NCBI GenBank assembly: GCA_001447805.1
Contig: CP013099.1
Coordinates: forward strand, 2,613,181-2,677,180
DNA: 64,000 bases
Direction of reading: 5' to 3'
Source: Candidatus Tenderia electrophaga
GTDB taxonomy: Bacteria > Pseudomonadota > Gammaproteobacteria > Tenderiales > Tenderiaceae
The position numbers and the translations under genes are program-made. This document shows positions 18,111-25,687 of this stretch, one piece after another. Below the pieces are notes generated by a model that made no database searches, was not told where the DNA came from, and was given only the letters and a program-made list of their open reading frames with translations. Numbering within the stretch: position 1 is the stretch's first letter; each line of letters begins with the position of its first letter.

Positions 18111-18595
18111 TGTATAAATCCCCCCTAGCCCCCCTTTTTCAAAGGGGGGTACTGGGGTGGGGGTTCCCCGCGCGGGGTCCTGCAAACTACCCCCGTACCG
18201 TTGCTCCCCTTTTTCAAAGGGGAACTGGGGCAGGATTCCCCGCGGGGCTTTGCAAACTACCCCCGTACCGTTCCTCCCTGTTTCAAAGGGGGAACTGGGG
18301 CGGGGGTTTCCCGCGGAGCCCTGCAAACTACCCCCGTACCGGTCCCCCCTGTTTCAAAGGGGGAACTGGGGCGGGGGTTTCCCGCGGGGCCCTGCAAACT
18401 ACCCCCGTACCGTTCCTTCCTGTTTCAAAGGGGGAACTGGGGCGGGGGTTTCCCGCGGAGCCCTGCAAACTACCCCCGTACCGGTCCTCCCTGTTTCAAA
18501 GGGGGAACTGGGGCAGGGGTTTCCCGCGGAGCCCTGCAAACTACCCCCGTACCGGTCCCCCCCTTTATTAAAGGGGGGTTAGGGGGGATTTTCGC
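18111..18595. repeat. Tandem array of GC-rich palindromic units, about 71 bp x 6
   Basis: The 10-mer TGCAAACTAC starts at 18181, 18251, 18322, 18393, 18464 and 18535, a period of 70-71 bp. Each unit contains a TTTCAAAGGGGGAACTGGGG part and an inverted CCCGCGG segment. The array is bounded on both sides by standard elements (AAATCCCCCC at 18,116 and GGGGGATTT at about 18,585). Apparent plus-strand ORFs over it are translations of the repeat. It separates the 290-aa and 643-aa genes by about 540 bp, and the hairpins could stop or stabilise the operon mRNA. Confidence 0.9.
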
Positions 18596-18623
18596 GTTAG
18601 CGGGGATTTCATTCCCGGGACCT

Positions 18624-19496
18624 TTAAACATCCCCCGTCACTCCAACCCCCAACCACCGCGCCAAGGCATTGGCCGTCACCACGAAGGGGCGCAGCTCGT
18701 TACGCACCATCACCGCTTCGGCACTGCGCCGCGCCGGGCGCTGCCCGGCCGGGGCCTGATCCGCCGGCAACAGCACCCGGGCCAGAAACAGCGCGCTGGT
18801 ATCCTGACCCGGCACGTGCTCGGGCAAGGGGTCCAGACCCTGCAAGCTGCTGTAGGCACTGCCCTGGCGCCAGGCATCGAAGATGGCCTGGCGCAGATTA
18901 ACGGCATCACCGCCGAAGTCGGGCCATTGGGCTTGGGGCACGGGCGGATCGGTCTCCTGACGCAGGATCAACTCGATTTCAAAGCCGTCGCGCAGGCGCG
19001 CGGCGGTGACGCTATCAAAACTGTCGAAGGCAGACGAGGCGAAGGCCGGGGTCTTGCCGCGCTCGCACACCACGAAGCGGATGAACAGATCGGCCGCCAC
19101 CCCCGAGGGTGAATCGGTCCACAGATTGCCCGTGTCGTGCCAGGCCTGGCGCAGCAGTTGCGGCGACTGGGCCGCATACCAGTCGGCCAGTTTCAGGCAA
19201 CGCGGCGTGACCACCTCGATCAGGCGTCCGAGGCGGTCGATGGCCAGGCCCGGTTCGACCAATAGACGTTCCGAACGGGCGGGGTTGGTCTCATCGGCCG
19301 GCTGTTCCGGTTCATGGATCACCTCCAGCCCCGCCAGGGTGCCTTGGCCCATGGCATATGCCAGGGCCCGGGCCAGGCGGCTGCGGTGATAGTCCTGCTC
19401 GGCCCGAAAGTCCTCCGCCCCCAGCAGCACGCCGGTCGCGTAATGGACCCGGTCGGGGCCTTCCGGCAGGGGCAATGAATCTGTTTCTTTTGCCAT
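18624..19496 (-). CDS. eCIS-associated protein with the shared N-terminal domain (290 aa)
   Basis: 290 aa; AAGGAG precedes the ATG. Residues about 15-100 are the domain shared with the 643-aa and 1410-aa proteins (VHYATGVLLGAEDFRAEQDY, GTLAGLEVIHE, LLVEPGLAIDRLGRLIEVV). The rest is alpha/beta with no family that I recognise; it ends with an ARWLGVGVTGDV tail. Tandem repeat blocks flank the gene on both sides. It is probably the smallest member of a three-gene paralogous set specific to this type of eCIS, likely structural. Confidence 0.6.
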   Translation of the reverse strand: MAKETDSLPLPEGPDRVHYATGVLLGAEDFRAEQDYHRSRLARALAYAMGQGTLAGLEVIHEPEQPADETNPARSERLLVEPGLAIDRLGRLIEVVTPRCLKLADWYAAQSPQLLRQAWHDTGNLWTDSPSGVAADLFIRFVVCERGKTPAFASSAFDSFDSVTAARLRDGFEIELILRQETDPPVPQAQWPDFGGDAVNLRQAIFDAWRQGSAYSSLQGLDPLPEHVPGQDTSALFLARVLLPADQAPAGQRPARRSAEAVMVRNELRPFVVTANALARWLGVGVTGDV

Positions 19497-19514
19497 GTTT
19501 GCTCTCCTTACACT

Positions 19515-19725
19515 TTAAATCCCCCCTGCCCCCCTTTTTCAAAGGGGGGGAACTGGGGCGGAGGGTTCCCTTCGGGCCCGGCACGTTACCCGCATACCAT
19601 CCCCCCTTTACAAAGAGGGGAACATTCCGGGGCAGATTGCAGTGCCCATGCCTTAACCACCGCCCGCTCCCCCCCCCTTTTTAAAGGGCACTCGCGGAGC
19701 ATAAAGGGTTAGGGGGGATTTCCTG
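19515..19725. repeat. Cluster of GC-rich palindromic elements
   Basis: At least three elements occupy the gap between the 85-aa and 290-aa genes: about 19,518-19,555 (CCCCTTTTTCAAAGGGGGGG), 19,598-19,625 (CCCCTTTACAAAGAGGGG) and 19,670-19,722, which is split by an extra segment and ends GGGGGGATTT. No gene is seen in the gap. Confidence 0.8.
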
Positions 19726-19735
19726 CCACCCACCC

Positions 19736-19993
19736 TCACCCCAACGGCCTGCGAATGATGACGGGATCATTCCCGATCACCGGCCGCTCGATGCGCAGGT
19801 CATCGGGATCGATGGGCGTCACCGGAATGCGCTGATCCACGATCCTCACCTTCACCTTGGCCGCCCGACTGCGATTGCCGCTGCTGTCTTCCACTTCAAG
19901 CTGAAAGACATAGGTACCGGCCGGCAGGCCGCCGTCCACCTTGAGCTGCGGCACCCGGGTCTTGAATCGCTTTTTGCGCCTGAAGTCGGCCAT
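19736..19993 (-). CDS. Short Ig/PKD-like half-domain protein (85 aa)
   Basis: 85 aa, starting one codon after the TGA of the 114-aa gene and in the same frame. The sequence LPAGTYVFQLEVEDSSGN followed by RAAKVKVRIVD is the second half of a PKD/Ig-like beta-sandwich. The first half (ILNGKKSVDVGGGNIVSYNW) lies at the end of the preceding protein. The C-terminus is Pro/Ile-rich. It is either a small bracing protein of the baseplate/fibre or the tail of a larger protein made by rare read-through of TGA. Confidence 0.55.
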   Translation of the reverse strand: MADFRRKKRFKTRVPQLKVDGGLPAGTYVFQLEVEDSSGNRSRAAKVKVRIVDQRIPVTPIDPDDLRIERPVIGNDPVIIRRPLG

Positions 19994-19996
19994 GGA

Positions 19997-20341
19997 TCAT
20001 CCGTCAACGAGAGACCAGTTGTAGCTGACGATATTGCCGCCACCCACATCTACCGACTTCTTGCCGTTCAAGATAAAGTTGCGGCCGAAGCCGATGGAGT
20101 TGTTGTCCAGCGGCCGCCCCTCTTCGTCGTTGACGGTGATCACCGCCGTGGGCGCCTGGGTGTCCAGCACAATCAACATCACCTTGGCCGGCGCCGAGAC
20201 ATTACCCGAGTCGTCCTTCACCTCCAGTTGAAAAGTGTGCTGTCCCACCTTCAGTTTCTCGTTGGGCATGGTGATGGTGAGCGTGGCATCGGTGGTTTCG
20301 ATGTCGTTGGCACGGATATCTTCGAGTGTTTTAGTGGTCAT
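19997..20341 (-). CDS. Short Ig/PKD-like protein (114 aa)
   Basis: 114 aa. The ATG overlaps the stop of the 846-aa gene (ATGA). It begins with a PKD second half (LKVGQHTFQLEVKDDSGN, APAKVMLIVLD) and ends with a first half (GFGRNFILNGKKSVDVGG, IVSYNWSLVDG). The 846-aa protein ends with a similar first half (GFGDDFTLDGSDSE, LVGYRWSFLND). The gene borders therefore cut the PKD fold at the same place twice. It follows the gpI-like baseplate gene, so it may attach to that protein. Confidence 0.6.
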   Translation of the reverse strand: MTTKTLEDIRANDIETTDATLTITMPNEKLKVGQHTFQLEVKDDSGNVSAPAKVMLIVLDTQAPTAVITVNDEEGRPLDNNSIGFGRNFILNGKKSVDVGGGNIVSYNWSLVDG

Positions 20342-22878
20342 GCGTTATCTCCTTCGTCATTTAAAAAAGACCAGCGGTAACCGACCAGGCTGCGGCCGGG
20401 GGCCGCCTCCGAGTCGCTGCCGTCCAGGGTGAAGTCGTCGCCGAACCCGGCGCTCACATCGTCGGCGCGGGCGATGGGTTTTTGGCTGGGCAATTCGGGC
20501 ACGCCGCTGCCGACACCTTCCAGACGCGGATCCAAGGTCGCCGGGCCCATGACGTAATCGCCGCGGCCGACATAGCTACGATTGACGCGCGCCGGCTTGG
20601 CTTGCGGCCGCGACGTCAGATAGGTATCCACGCCAACTAAAGACGTGATGCCGGCCAACAAGGGCGCGCTCGTGGGCAGCACCCGGGACAGCACGTGGGC
20701 CGGCACCTCGCGTTCGGCCATGCGCTGGATCATGCCCAGGTCTTGAGGCGTGACGTTTTGATGCACCAGGAGGGTGACCCGAAACGCCAGGCGATCGAAG
20801 AAGGTGTCGATGGCGGCTTGCTCCGCGGCGTTGACATCGAGATCGGCGGAAAATAGAGCGAGAAACTCGCGCCGCTGTTCATCACCGATGAACAGGGTGT
20901 CACCGACGAATGAGTTGCCGGTTTCGATGCCACCCAGGGTCAACGGGTCTTCATCGTCGTCCAGGTCGGCGCCGATGATGGTGGCGAAGCTGCGGCGCAG
21001 GCGGTAATCCTCCAGCACCACGATCTCGCCGCCGCTGACACCGCCCTCGGTGGCAATCTCCAAGGCCAGATTGAGACCGCGCAGGGTACCGTGCCAGCGA
21101 TACAGCTCGGCGGCGTTTTCCAGAAAACGGCGCCGTTGCGTTTCGGACCAGCCGGCCTCGAATTGAAAACCGATCCAGTCGGACAACCACTCCAGGGCCT
21201 CTGACGGCACGGTCTGTGGCCGCGTGACCAGATCGCTGTAGGCAATGCCGTCCTCGATAGTGGTAAACAGTCCCTCGATGTTGTTGATATAACGTTCGAG
21301 GAAATCGGCGGGGGTGGCCCTGCCCGCCGCGTCGGCCTCGGGGGCGAAGGTCTGTTCGCCATAGAGCTTGGGCAGGTAGTGTTCCACATAAGAGAATCGG
21401 CTGGCATAGGCACGCGCGGCATACAGTTCCGGCGTCGCGTTGCCGGGACCGCTCAATTCCACTTTGATATAGAGATACCGACCGCGCAGATTGCGCACCT
21501 GGAGACCGCCGCGTTGAATCAAGACGGTGAACAAGCCCTTGCGCCCGGGCTCGTTTTCACACGGCAACAGGCCGGGATGGTGCGGCAATTCCGAAGACCG
21601 CGACATCCACGCGCCCACCGGAATATCGCTCGGCGCACCCTGTTGATAGCGCTCACCGAAGCGATGTTCGAACCATTGCAAGCTGTCATCGTTGATATGG
21701 TCCTGCACCTCATTGCTGGCGGTGAGCCACACACGTATACCGCAACCGGCGGGAATCGATGCCTCGATATAGAGCCGGTGCCACACTGAATCCACCTCGG
21801 CAGTGTCCAGCTGCATGTGCAGGCCGGTGTTGAAGGCCTGGCCCTGGCGCGTAAAAAACGGGAACGACAGACGATGCAGGGCATGGCTGGTGTCGAAGGC
21901 CGGATAGTGCGGCGGATAGTCCAGGCCGTGGATAAACGGGCCGAAGTTGTAATCCTGTTTCAGTGGATACAAATCACCGGACGGGAACTGGGCCGAGGCC
22001 GAGGTATCGACCTTGTATACACGCGCCTCGCTCTTGGCCTTGGCCGGCGTTTCATCCGTGGTCTCACCGCAGACCAATACGCCGATGCGGCCGGTGGCCA
22101 CCCAGGCCAGACTGTAGGGCGTATGCGTGCCGAGCAGTGTCATCGGGTCACTGAGTTCGAATGTCTCGCCAAGCTGCCGCAATACGGCCTCGCCATGCGT
22201 CACCCAGCTGAGCAAGACCACTTCGCCGGTCAGACTACAGGCCAGGGCCACGGGCGCCTCCTGCACGGGCCAATGCACCTTGTCCAGCACGGTCAGGCGC
22301 GGTGGATTGGCGTTCTCGTGACAGGGCCGCACCGTCTCGGGAGTATAGGGTTTGTGGGCGCGCTCGGAGATGGGTGCGCCGCTCAAACGCGCCAGTCGGC
22401 GGTTGTCGCGATCCAGTACCCAACAACCCGCGCCGGGTGCCGGACTGAGACGCCAGGCCTTGAACCCGTCCGCGCTCACCACCGCATCGCGCCAGCGCTG
22501 GCGTCGGTCATGCATGATCACCGCGCCGTCCACCGCCATGTAGAGCACGCCGTCCGCGCCCAAGGCCATGTCGGTGAGCGCGACTTCTTCAGTAAAGCTG
22601 TAGATAATCTGCGGCGTATCGTCCACACCCACGGCTAAAATGCGATGCCATTCGCCGTCCCACCAGGCACGGTTGCCGTGTTCGTCACGCGCCTGGGGCA
22701 CGCTTTCGAGGCGCGTTTCGGCCGCTGACCGATCCTCGGCGATCGTCAGCTCACGGCGTTGCCGCGCCAGGCGCAGACTACGACGCTGGGCATCGTACTC
22801 CAGCGCCGGCGGCTCGCCGGGCAGGTGCCAGTGCGGCTCGTCGGCCAGCAACCAGAATTTGAGGCCGTTGGCGTCCAT
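20338..22878 (-). CDS. eCIS baseplate/tail protein, gpI-like (Afp12-related) with N-terminal propeller-like region
   Basis: 846 aa; the ATG overlaps the previous stop (TGATG). Residues about 1-330 contain repeated blade-like segments (GADGVLYMAVDGAVIMHDRR, APGAGCWVLDRDNRRLARLS, PVALACSLTGEVVLLSW), suggesting a beta-propeller. Residues about 500-760 match phage tail protein I (YVEHYLPKLYGEQ, ADFLERYINNIEGLFTTIED, PSEALEWLSDWIGFQFEAGW, RRRFLENAAELYRWHGTLRG). The gpI family connects tail fibres to the baseplate wedge. The last 45 residues are half of a PKD-like domain, completed at the start of the next gene. The gene lies in the usual gp25-gpJ-gpI order. Confidence 0.85.
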   Translation of the reverse strand: MDANGLKFWLLADEPHWHLPGEPPALEYDAQRRSLRLARQRRELTIAEDRSAAETRLESVPQARDEHGNRAWWDGEWHRILAVGVDDTPQIIYSFTEEVALTDMALGADGVLYMAVDGAVIMHDRRQRWRDAVVSADGFKAWRLSPAPGAGCWVLDRDNRRLARLSGAPISERAHKPYTPETVRPCHENANPPRLTVLDKVHWPVQEAPVALACSLTGEVVLLSWVTHGEAVLRQLGETFELSDPMTLLGTHTPYSLAWVATGRIGVLVCGETTDETPAKAKSEARVYKVDTSASAQFPSGDLYPLKQDYNFGPFIHGLDYPPHYPAFDTSHALHRLSFPFFTRQGQAFNTGLHMQLDTAEVDSVWHRLYIEASIPAGCGIRVWLTASNEVQDHINDDSLQWFEHRFGERYQQGAPSDIPVGAWMSRSSELPHHPGLLPCENEPGRKGLFTVLIQRGGLQVRNLRGRYLYIKVELSGPGNATPELYAARAYASRFSYVEHYLPKLYGEQTFAPEADAAGRATPADFLERYINNIEGLFTTIEDGIAYSDLVTRPQTVPSEALEWLSDWIGFQFEAGWSETQRRRFLENAAELYRWHGTLRGLNLALEIATEGGVSGGEIVVLEDYRLRRSFATIIGADLDDDEDPLTLGGIETGNSFVGDTLFIGDEQRREFLALFSADLDVNAAEQAAIDTFFDRLAFRVTLLVHQNVTPQDLGMIQRMAEREVPAHVLSRVLPTSAPLLAGITSLVGVDTYLTSRPQAKPARVNRSYVGRGDYVMGPATLDPRLEGVGSGVPELPSQKPIARADDVSAGFGDDFTLDGSDSEAAPGRSLVGYRWSFLNDEGDNA

Positions 22879-25103
22879 CAGCAGGTCTCCGGGACCACCG
22901 GCAGGGCGACGCCACCGCCGCCGTCGACTTCACCGCCTGTGTGGGTCGCGCTGACAGTCTCCGGCGTGACGCCGTCGCTGCTCACCGTCACCGCCAGCAA
23001 CTCGGGCAACTGCCAGTCTTTCAAGACGATCTCGATGGCGGCGCACTGCTGCAGCCGCTCGACTTGACGCCACTGTTTGTTCTGGCGCCGGAACAGATTC
23101 ACACCGCTGACGGTGTTCACACCCTTGACCCGGGCCACCACCACTTCCAATTCACGATCGCCCACGTTGCGGCCGAGCGGCCAGCCCTCGCCCTGCGGGC
23201 CGTGCGGCGACAAACTCCAGAGATGACGCTGCAGCGCCTGCTGCACGTCGTAGTTGACCTGGTCGTGAGCGAAACCGGCCTTGACGGTAATGCCCACGCC
23301 CAAGGCGACGGGAATGTATTCACAAGCGATGACATACAACTCGGTGGCCAATGGCCGCCGCGCCGAGAGATAGTCGTGCACCTTTTGAATCAGGGGTTGA
23401 TCGGGGCGCGGGTTGGGCGCTTGGTGCATCTGCTTGCGCGGCAACACCATCACCGACACCACGCCGGGCACATTGAAACGGCGTTGGCGCGGCATGAAGC
23501 GCGGCAACACTTCGACGCGGCCGATGTTGGCCCCCGGTGTTTCGGCCACCAGGGAACGGTAGTCATCCTCGGTGACGGCGCGATTACGATGCTGCAAACG
23601 CGCCGGGATGCGACGCTCCGCCTCGTCCAGTGTTTCCGCCGCGCTGCCGCCGTCGGTGGCAATGCCCTGGATTACTTTCAGTTTGCGCGTCACCGGCGCG
23701 CCGTCCACGCCCTTGGCCTCGATGGCCTGCAGCGTGCCCGCCGGCAGGTTGCCGGCCGCGCCGCCGCCGGCGCGCATCTGCGCCACGCGGATGCGCCGTC
23801 CCGCCTCGGGGATGCGACCGTAGATGCCGTTGCCGAAGGTGACCGTGCCCGCCTCGCTGTCGAGCACGAAGACGCCGTCGTCGCGACCGCTTAAGGCCAG
23901 ATCACTCACCGCCTGCCACGGCACGTAGCCGCGGCCGCTCTCTTCCACTTGTAACTCAAAACTTGCCGCGTCGACCGATGTGGCCTGTAGTTGAAACACC
24001 TGATCGGCACTGCCGTCACTCTGACCGATGACGCGGTCGCGCACGCTCTGGCGCTGATCGATCTCCACCGCGTTGATGCCCGCCCAGCTCAAGCGCATGG
24101 ATTCCAGTTTGTCCGCCGGCCGCAGGCGCAGCCACGCCACCAGCCGCGCCAACCTATCCGGGTCGTCGATGCGCGGCGGCCGATCGCCGACACCGGCGTT
24201 GGCCTCTTTGCGCGCGTCGCCTTCCAGCACGCCGAAGTCTTCGACACCGCCGGGCAGCACCAGTTGTTCGATACCGCGGCGGGTGAAATCCTGGGTGGTA
24301 TCCGCCACCCGGCGCAGGTTGCTGTACACCGGCGCGTCATCCACCAGATCGGCGGTGCTGATCCACCAGCTGTGTTCCAGGGCGCCGATGCGGCGCACAT
24401 CATCGAAACTGGCGGGCAGTTCAACGGCCGGGGCGATGCCGACGTTGAGGATTTCGCTGCTGTCGCCGTTGCCGGCCAGGGCCAGCTTCACCGCCGCCAC
24501 GTCCTCGGGGCGACTGGCCAGCAGGGCGATCCACAAACTGCGGTCGGCGCTGTCCTGCACCACATCCAAACCGGCCTTGTCATACATACCGTCGACGAAG
24601 GCGGGCGTGGTGACATAGGCGTCCACCGTGCCGTCGATCTTGTGGAACTGGCGCAGTCCCTCGATCACTTCGGAAAGTTCGTCTTTTTCATCGATGCTGA
24701 GGGCACGTTTGTAATAACACTCACCGGTGACCGGCAGCACGCTCACTTCGGACAGGGATTCGAAATTCACCGGCCCGGCCAGACGCGCCTCTTTGGCCAG
24801 GGTCACCGCGGTGACGGGGGTTTTTTCATCCAGCGCAACGGAGACCACACCGCGCGCCGCGCGCGCCGGTTGCATGGGCATGCCCAGCAGCTGCAGAAAG
24901 GCAAGGCGCTGGCGCTCGGGAATAAGATTGGCGCGATACAGCACCGTGTCCGCCAGCCAGGCGAACAGCTCCAATAAGGTGCGGCCCGGATCACCGTTCT
25001 GCTGCGGTGTCCACTCCGGTGTGTGTGCCGGGACGCGGGCCAACAGCTCCTCGACCAGGTCCTCGTATCTGCGATCATCCAAACGCGGCGGTGTGATTGG
25101 CAT
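22878..25103 (-). CDS. eCIS baseplate assembly protein, gpJ-like (Afp11-related)
   Basis: 741 aa from the ATG at 25103, four bases after the gp25 stop and preceded by AAGGAT; the longer reading frame upstream is antisense-like. The N-terminus is typical of eCIS putative baseplate assembly proteins (RRYEDLVEELLARVPAHTPE, RTLLELFAWLADTVLYRANL, RLAFLQLLGMPMQPARAARG). The C-terminal third is the J-like region (AERRIPARLQHRNRAVTEDD, PGVVSVMVLPR, VKGVNTVSGVNLF). It builds the wedge ring around the hub together with gp25 and gpI. Confidence 0.9.
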   Translation of the reverse strand: MPITPPRLDDRRYEDLVEELLARVPAHTPEWTPQQNGDPGRTLLELFAWLADTVLYRANLIPERQRLAFLQLLGMPMQPARAARGVVSVALDEKTPVTAVTLAKEARLAGPVNFESLSEVSVLPVTGECYYKRALSIDEKDELSEVIEGLRQFHKIDGTVDAYVTTPAFVDGMYDKAGLDVVQDSADRSLWIALLASRPEDVAAVKLALAGNGDSSEILNVGIAPAVELPASFDDVRRIGALEHSWWISTADLVDDAPVYSNLRRVADTTQDFTRRGIEQLVLPGGVEDFGVLEGDARKEANAGVGDRPPRIDDPDRLARLVAWLRLRPADKLESMRLSWAGINAVEIDQRQSVRDRVIGQSDGSADQVFQLQATSVDAASFELQVEESGRGYVPWQAVSDLALSGRDDGVFVLDSEAGTVTFGNGIYGRIPEAGRRIRVAQMRAGGGAAGNLPAGTLQAIEAKGVDGAPVTRKLKVIQGIATDGGSAAETLDEAERRIPARLQHRNRAVTEDDYRSLVAETPGANIGRVEVLPRFMPRQRRFNVPGVVSVMVLPRKQMHQAPNPRPDQPLIQKVHDYLSARRPLATELYVIACEYIPVALGVGITVKAGFAHDQVNYDVQQALQRHLWSLSPHGPQGEGWPLGRNVGDRELEVVVARVKGVNTVSGVNLFRRQNKQWRQVERLQQCAAIEIVLKDWQLPELLAVTVSSDGVTPETVSATHTGGEVDGGGGVALPVVPETC

Positions 25104-25107
25104 ATCC

Positions 25108-25503
25108 TTATCCTTCCAGCTCCAGTGTGATGCCCATCTGTTGCGATTGATTGCTGAGGCGCAGGCGGTAGACGATCTCCACCCGCACCGTATCCGGGCG
25201 TTCCTCCACCTCCCACACATCCACGCGGTCCAGCAGGATGCGCGGTTCCCAGCGCGCCAGCGACTCGTTGATCAGGTCGCGGATCTGACGCCGCGTGGTG
25301 AGCGTGTTGGGCTCGTGCAGATAGCGTTCCAGTCCGCCGCCGAAGGTGGGGCGCATCAGGCGCTCGCCGGGACGGGTTTGTAAAATGATTTTTATGGACT
25401 GGCGTACGCTTTCGGCCAGGCTGGGATAGCGCAGACGACCCTGACTGTCGGGGACACCGAGCAGGGGCCAGTTGACAGGGATGGGTGGGTTGTTGCTGGT
25501 CAT
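25108..25503 (-). CDS. eCIS baseplate wedge protein, gpW/gp25 family (Afp9-like)
   Basis: 131 aa from the ATG at 25503, which has GGAG six bases upstream and is preferred to the ATG four codons earlier. The gp25 signature is clear: SVRQSIKIILQTRPGERLMR, PTFGGGLERYLHEPNT, and IRDLINESLARWEPRILLDR followed by VEIVYRL. Gp25 nucleates sheath polymerisation by its handshake with the first sheath ring and anchors the wedge. Directly followed by gpJ-like and gpI-like genes, the conserved phage-tail order. Confidence 0.93.
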   Translation of the reverse strand: MTSNNPPIPVNWPLLGVPDSQGRLRYPSLAESVRQSIKIILQTRPGERLMRPTFGGGLERYLHEPNTLTTRRQIRDLINESLARWEPRILLDRVDVWEVEERPDTVRVEIVYRLRLSNQSQQMGITLELEG

Positions 25504-25539
25504 CGCGTGCTCCATCCTTGGTTTGGTGGCAGCGTCTTT

Positions 25540-25665
25540 AAATCCCCCCTAGCCCCCCTTTGTAAAAGGGGGGAACAGTTCGGGGCAGATTGCCGCCCAC
25601 TGCTAAAAAAACCGCCGTACAATCCCCCCCTTTGTAAAAGGGGGGCTAGGGGGGATTTAATACCC
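25540..25665. repeat. Inverted pair of GC-rich palindromic elements
   Basis: Two full elements face each other: AAATCCCCCCTAGCCCCCCT at 25,541 with TTTGTAAAAGGGGGG, and CCCCCCTTTGTAAAAGGGGG ending GGGGGGATTTAA at about 25,660. They occupy the gap between the 739-aa gene and gp25. No gene is seen between them. Confidence 0.9.
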
Positions 25666-25687
25666 AAGACATTCATCACACCCTCCA

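Noticed and set aside
18110-19112. Plus-strand frames with repeating CKLPPYRS and FQRGNWG
   Set aside because: Translations of the 71-bp tandem repeat, antisense to the eCIS operon.
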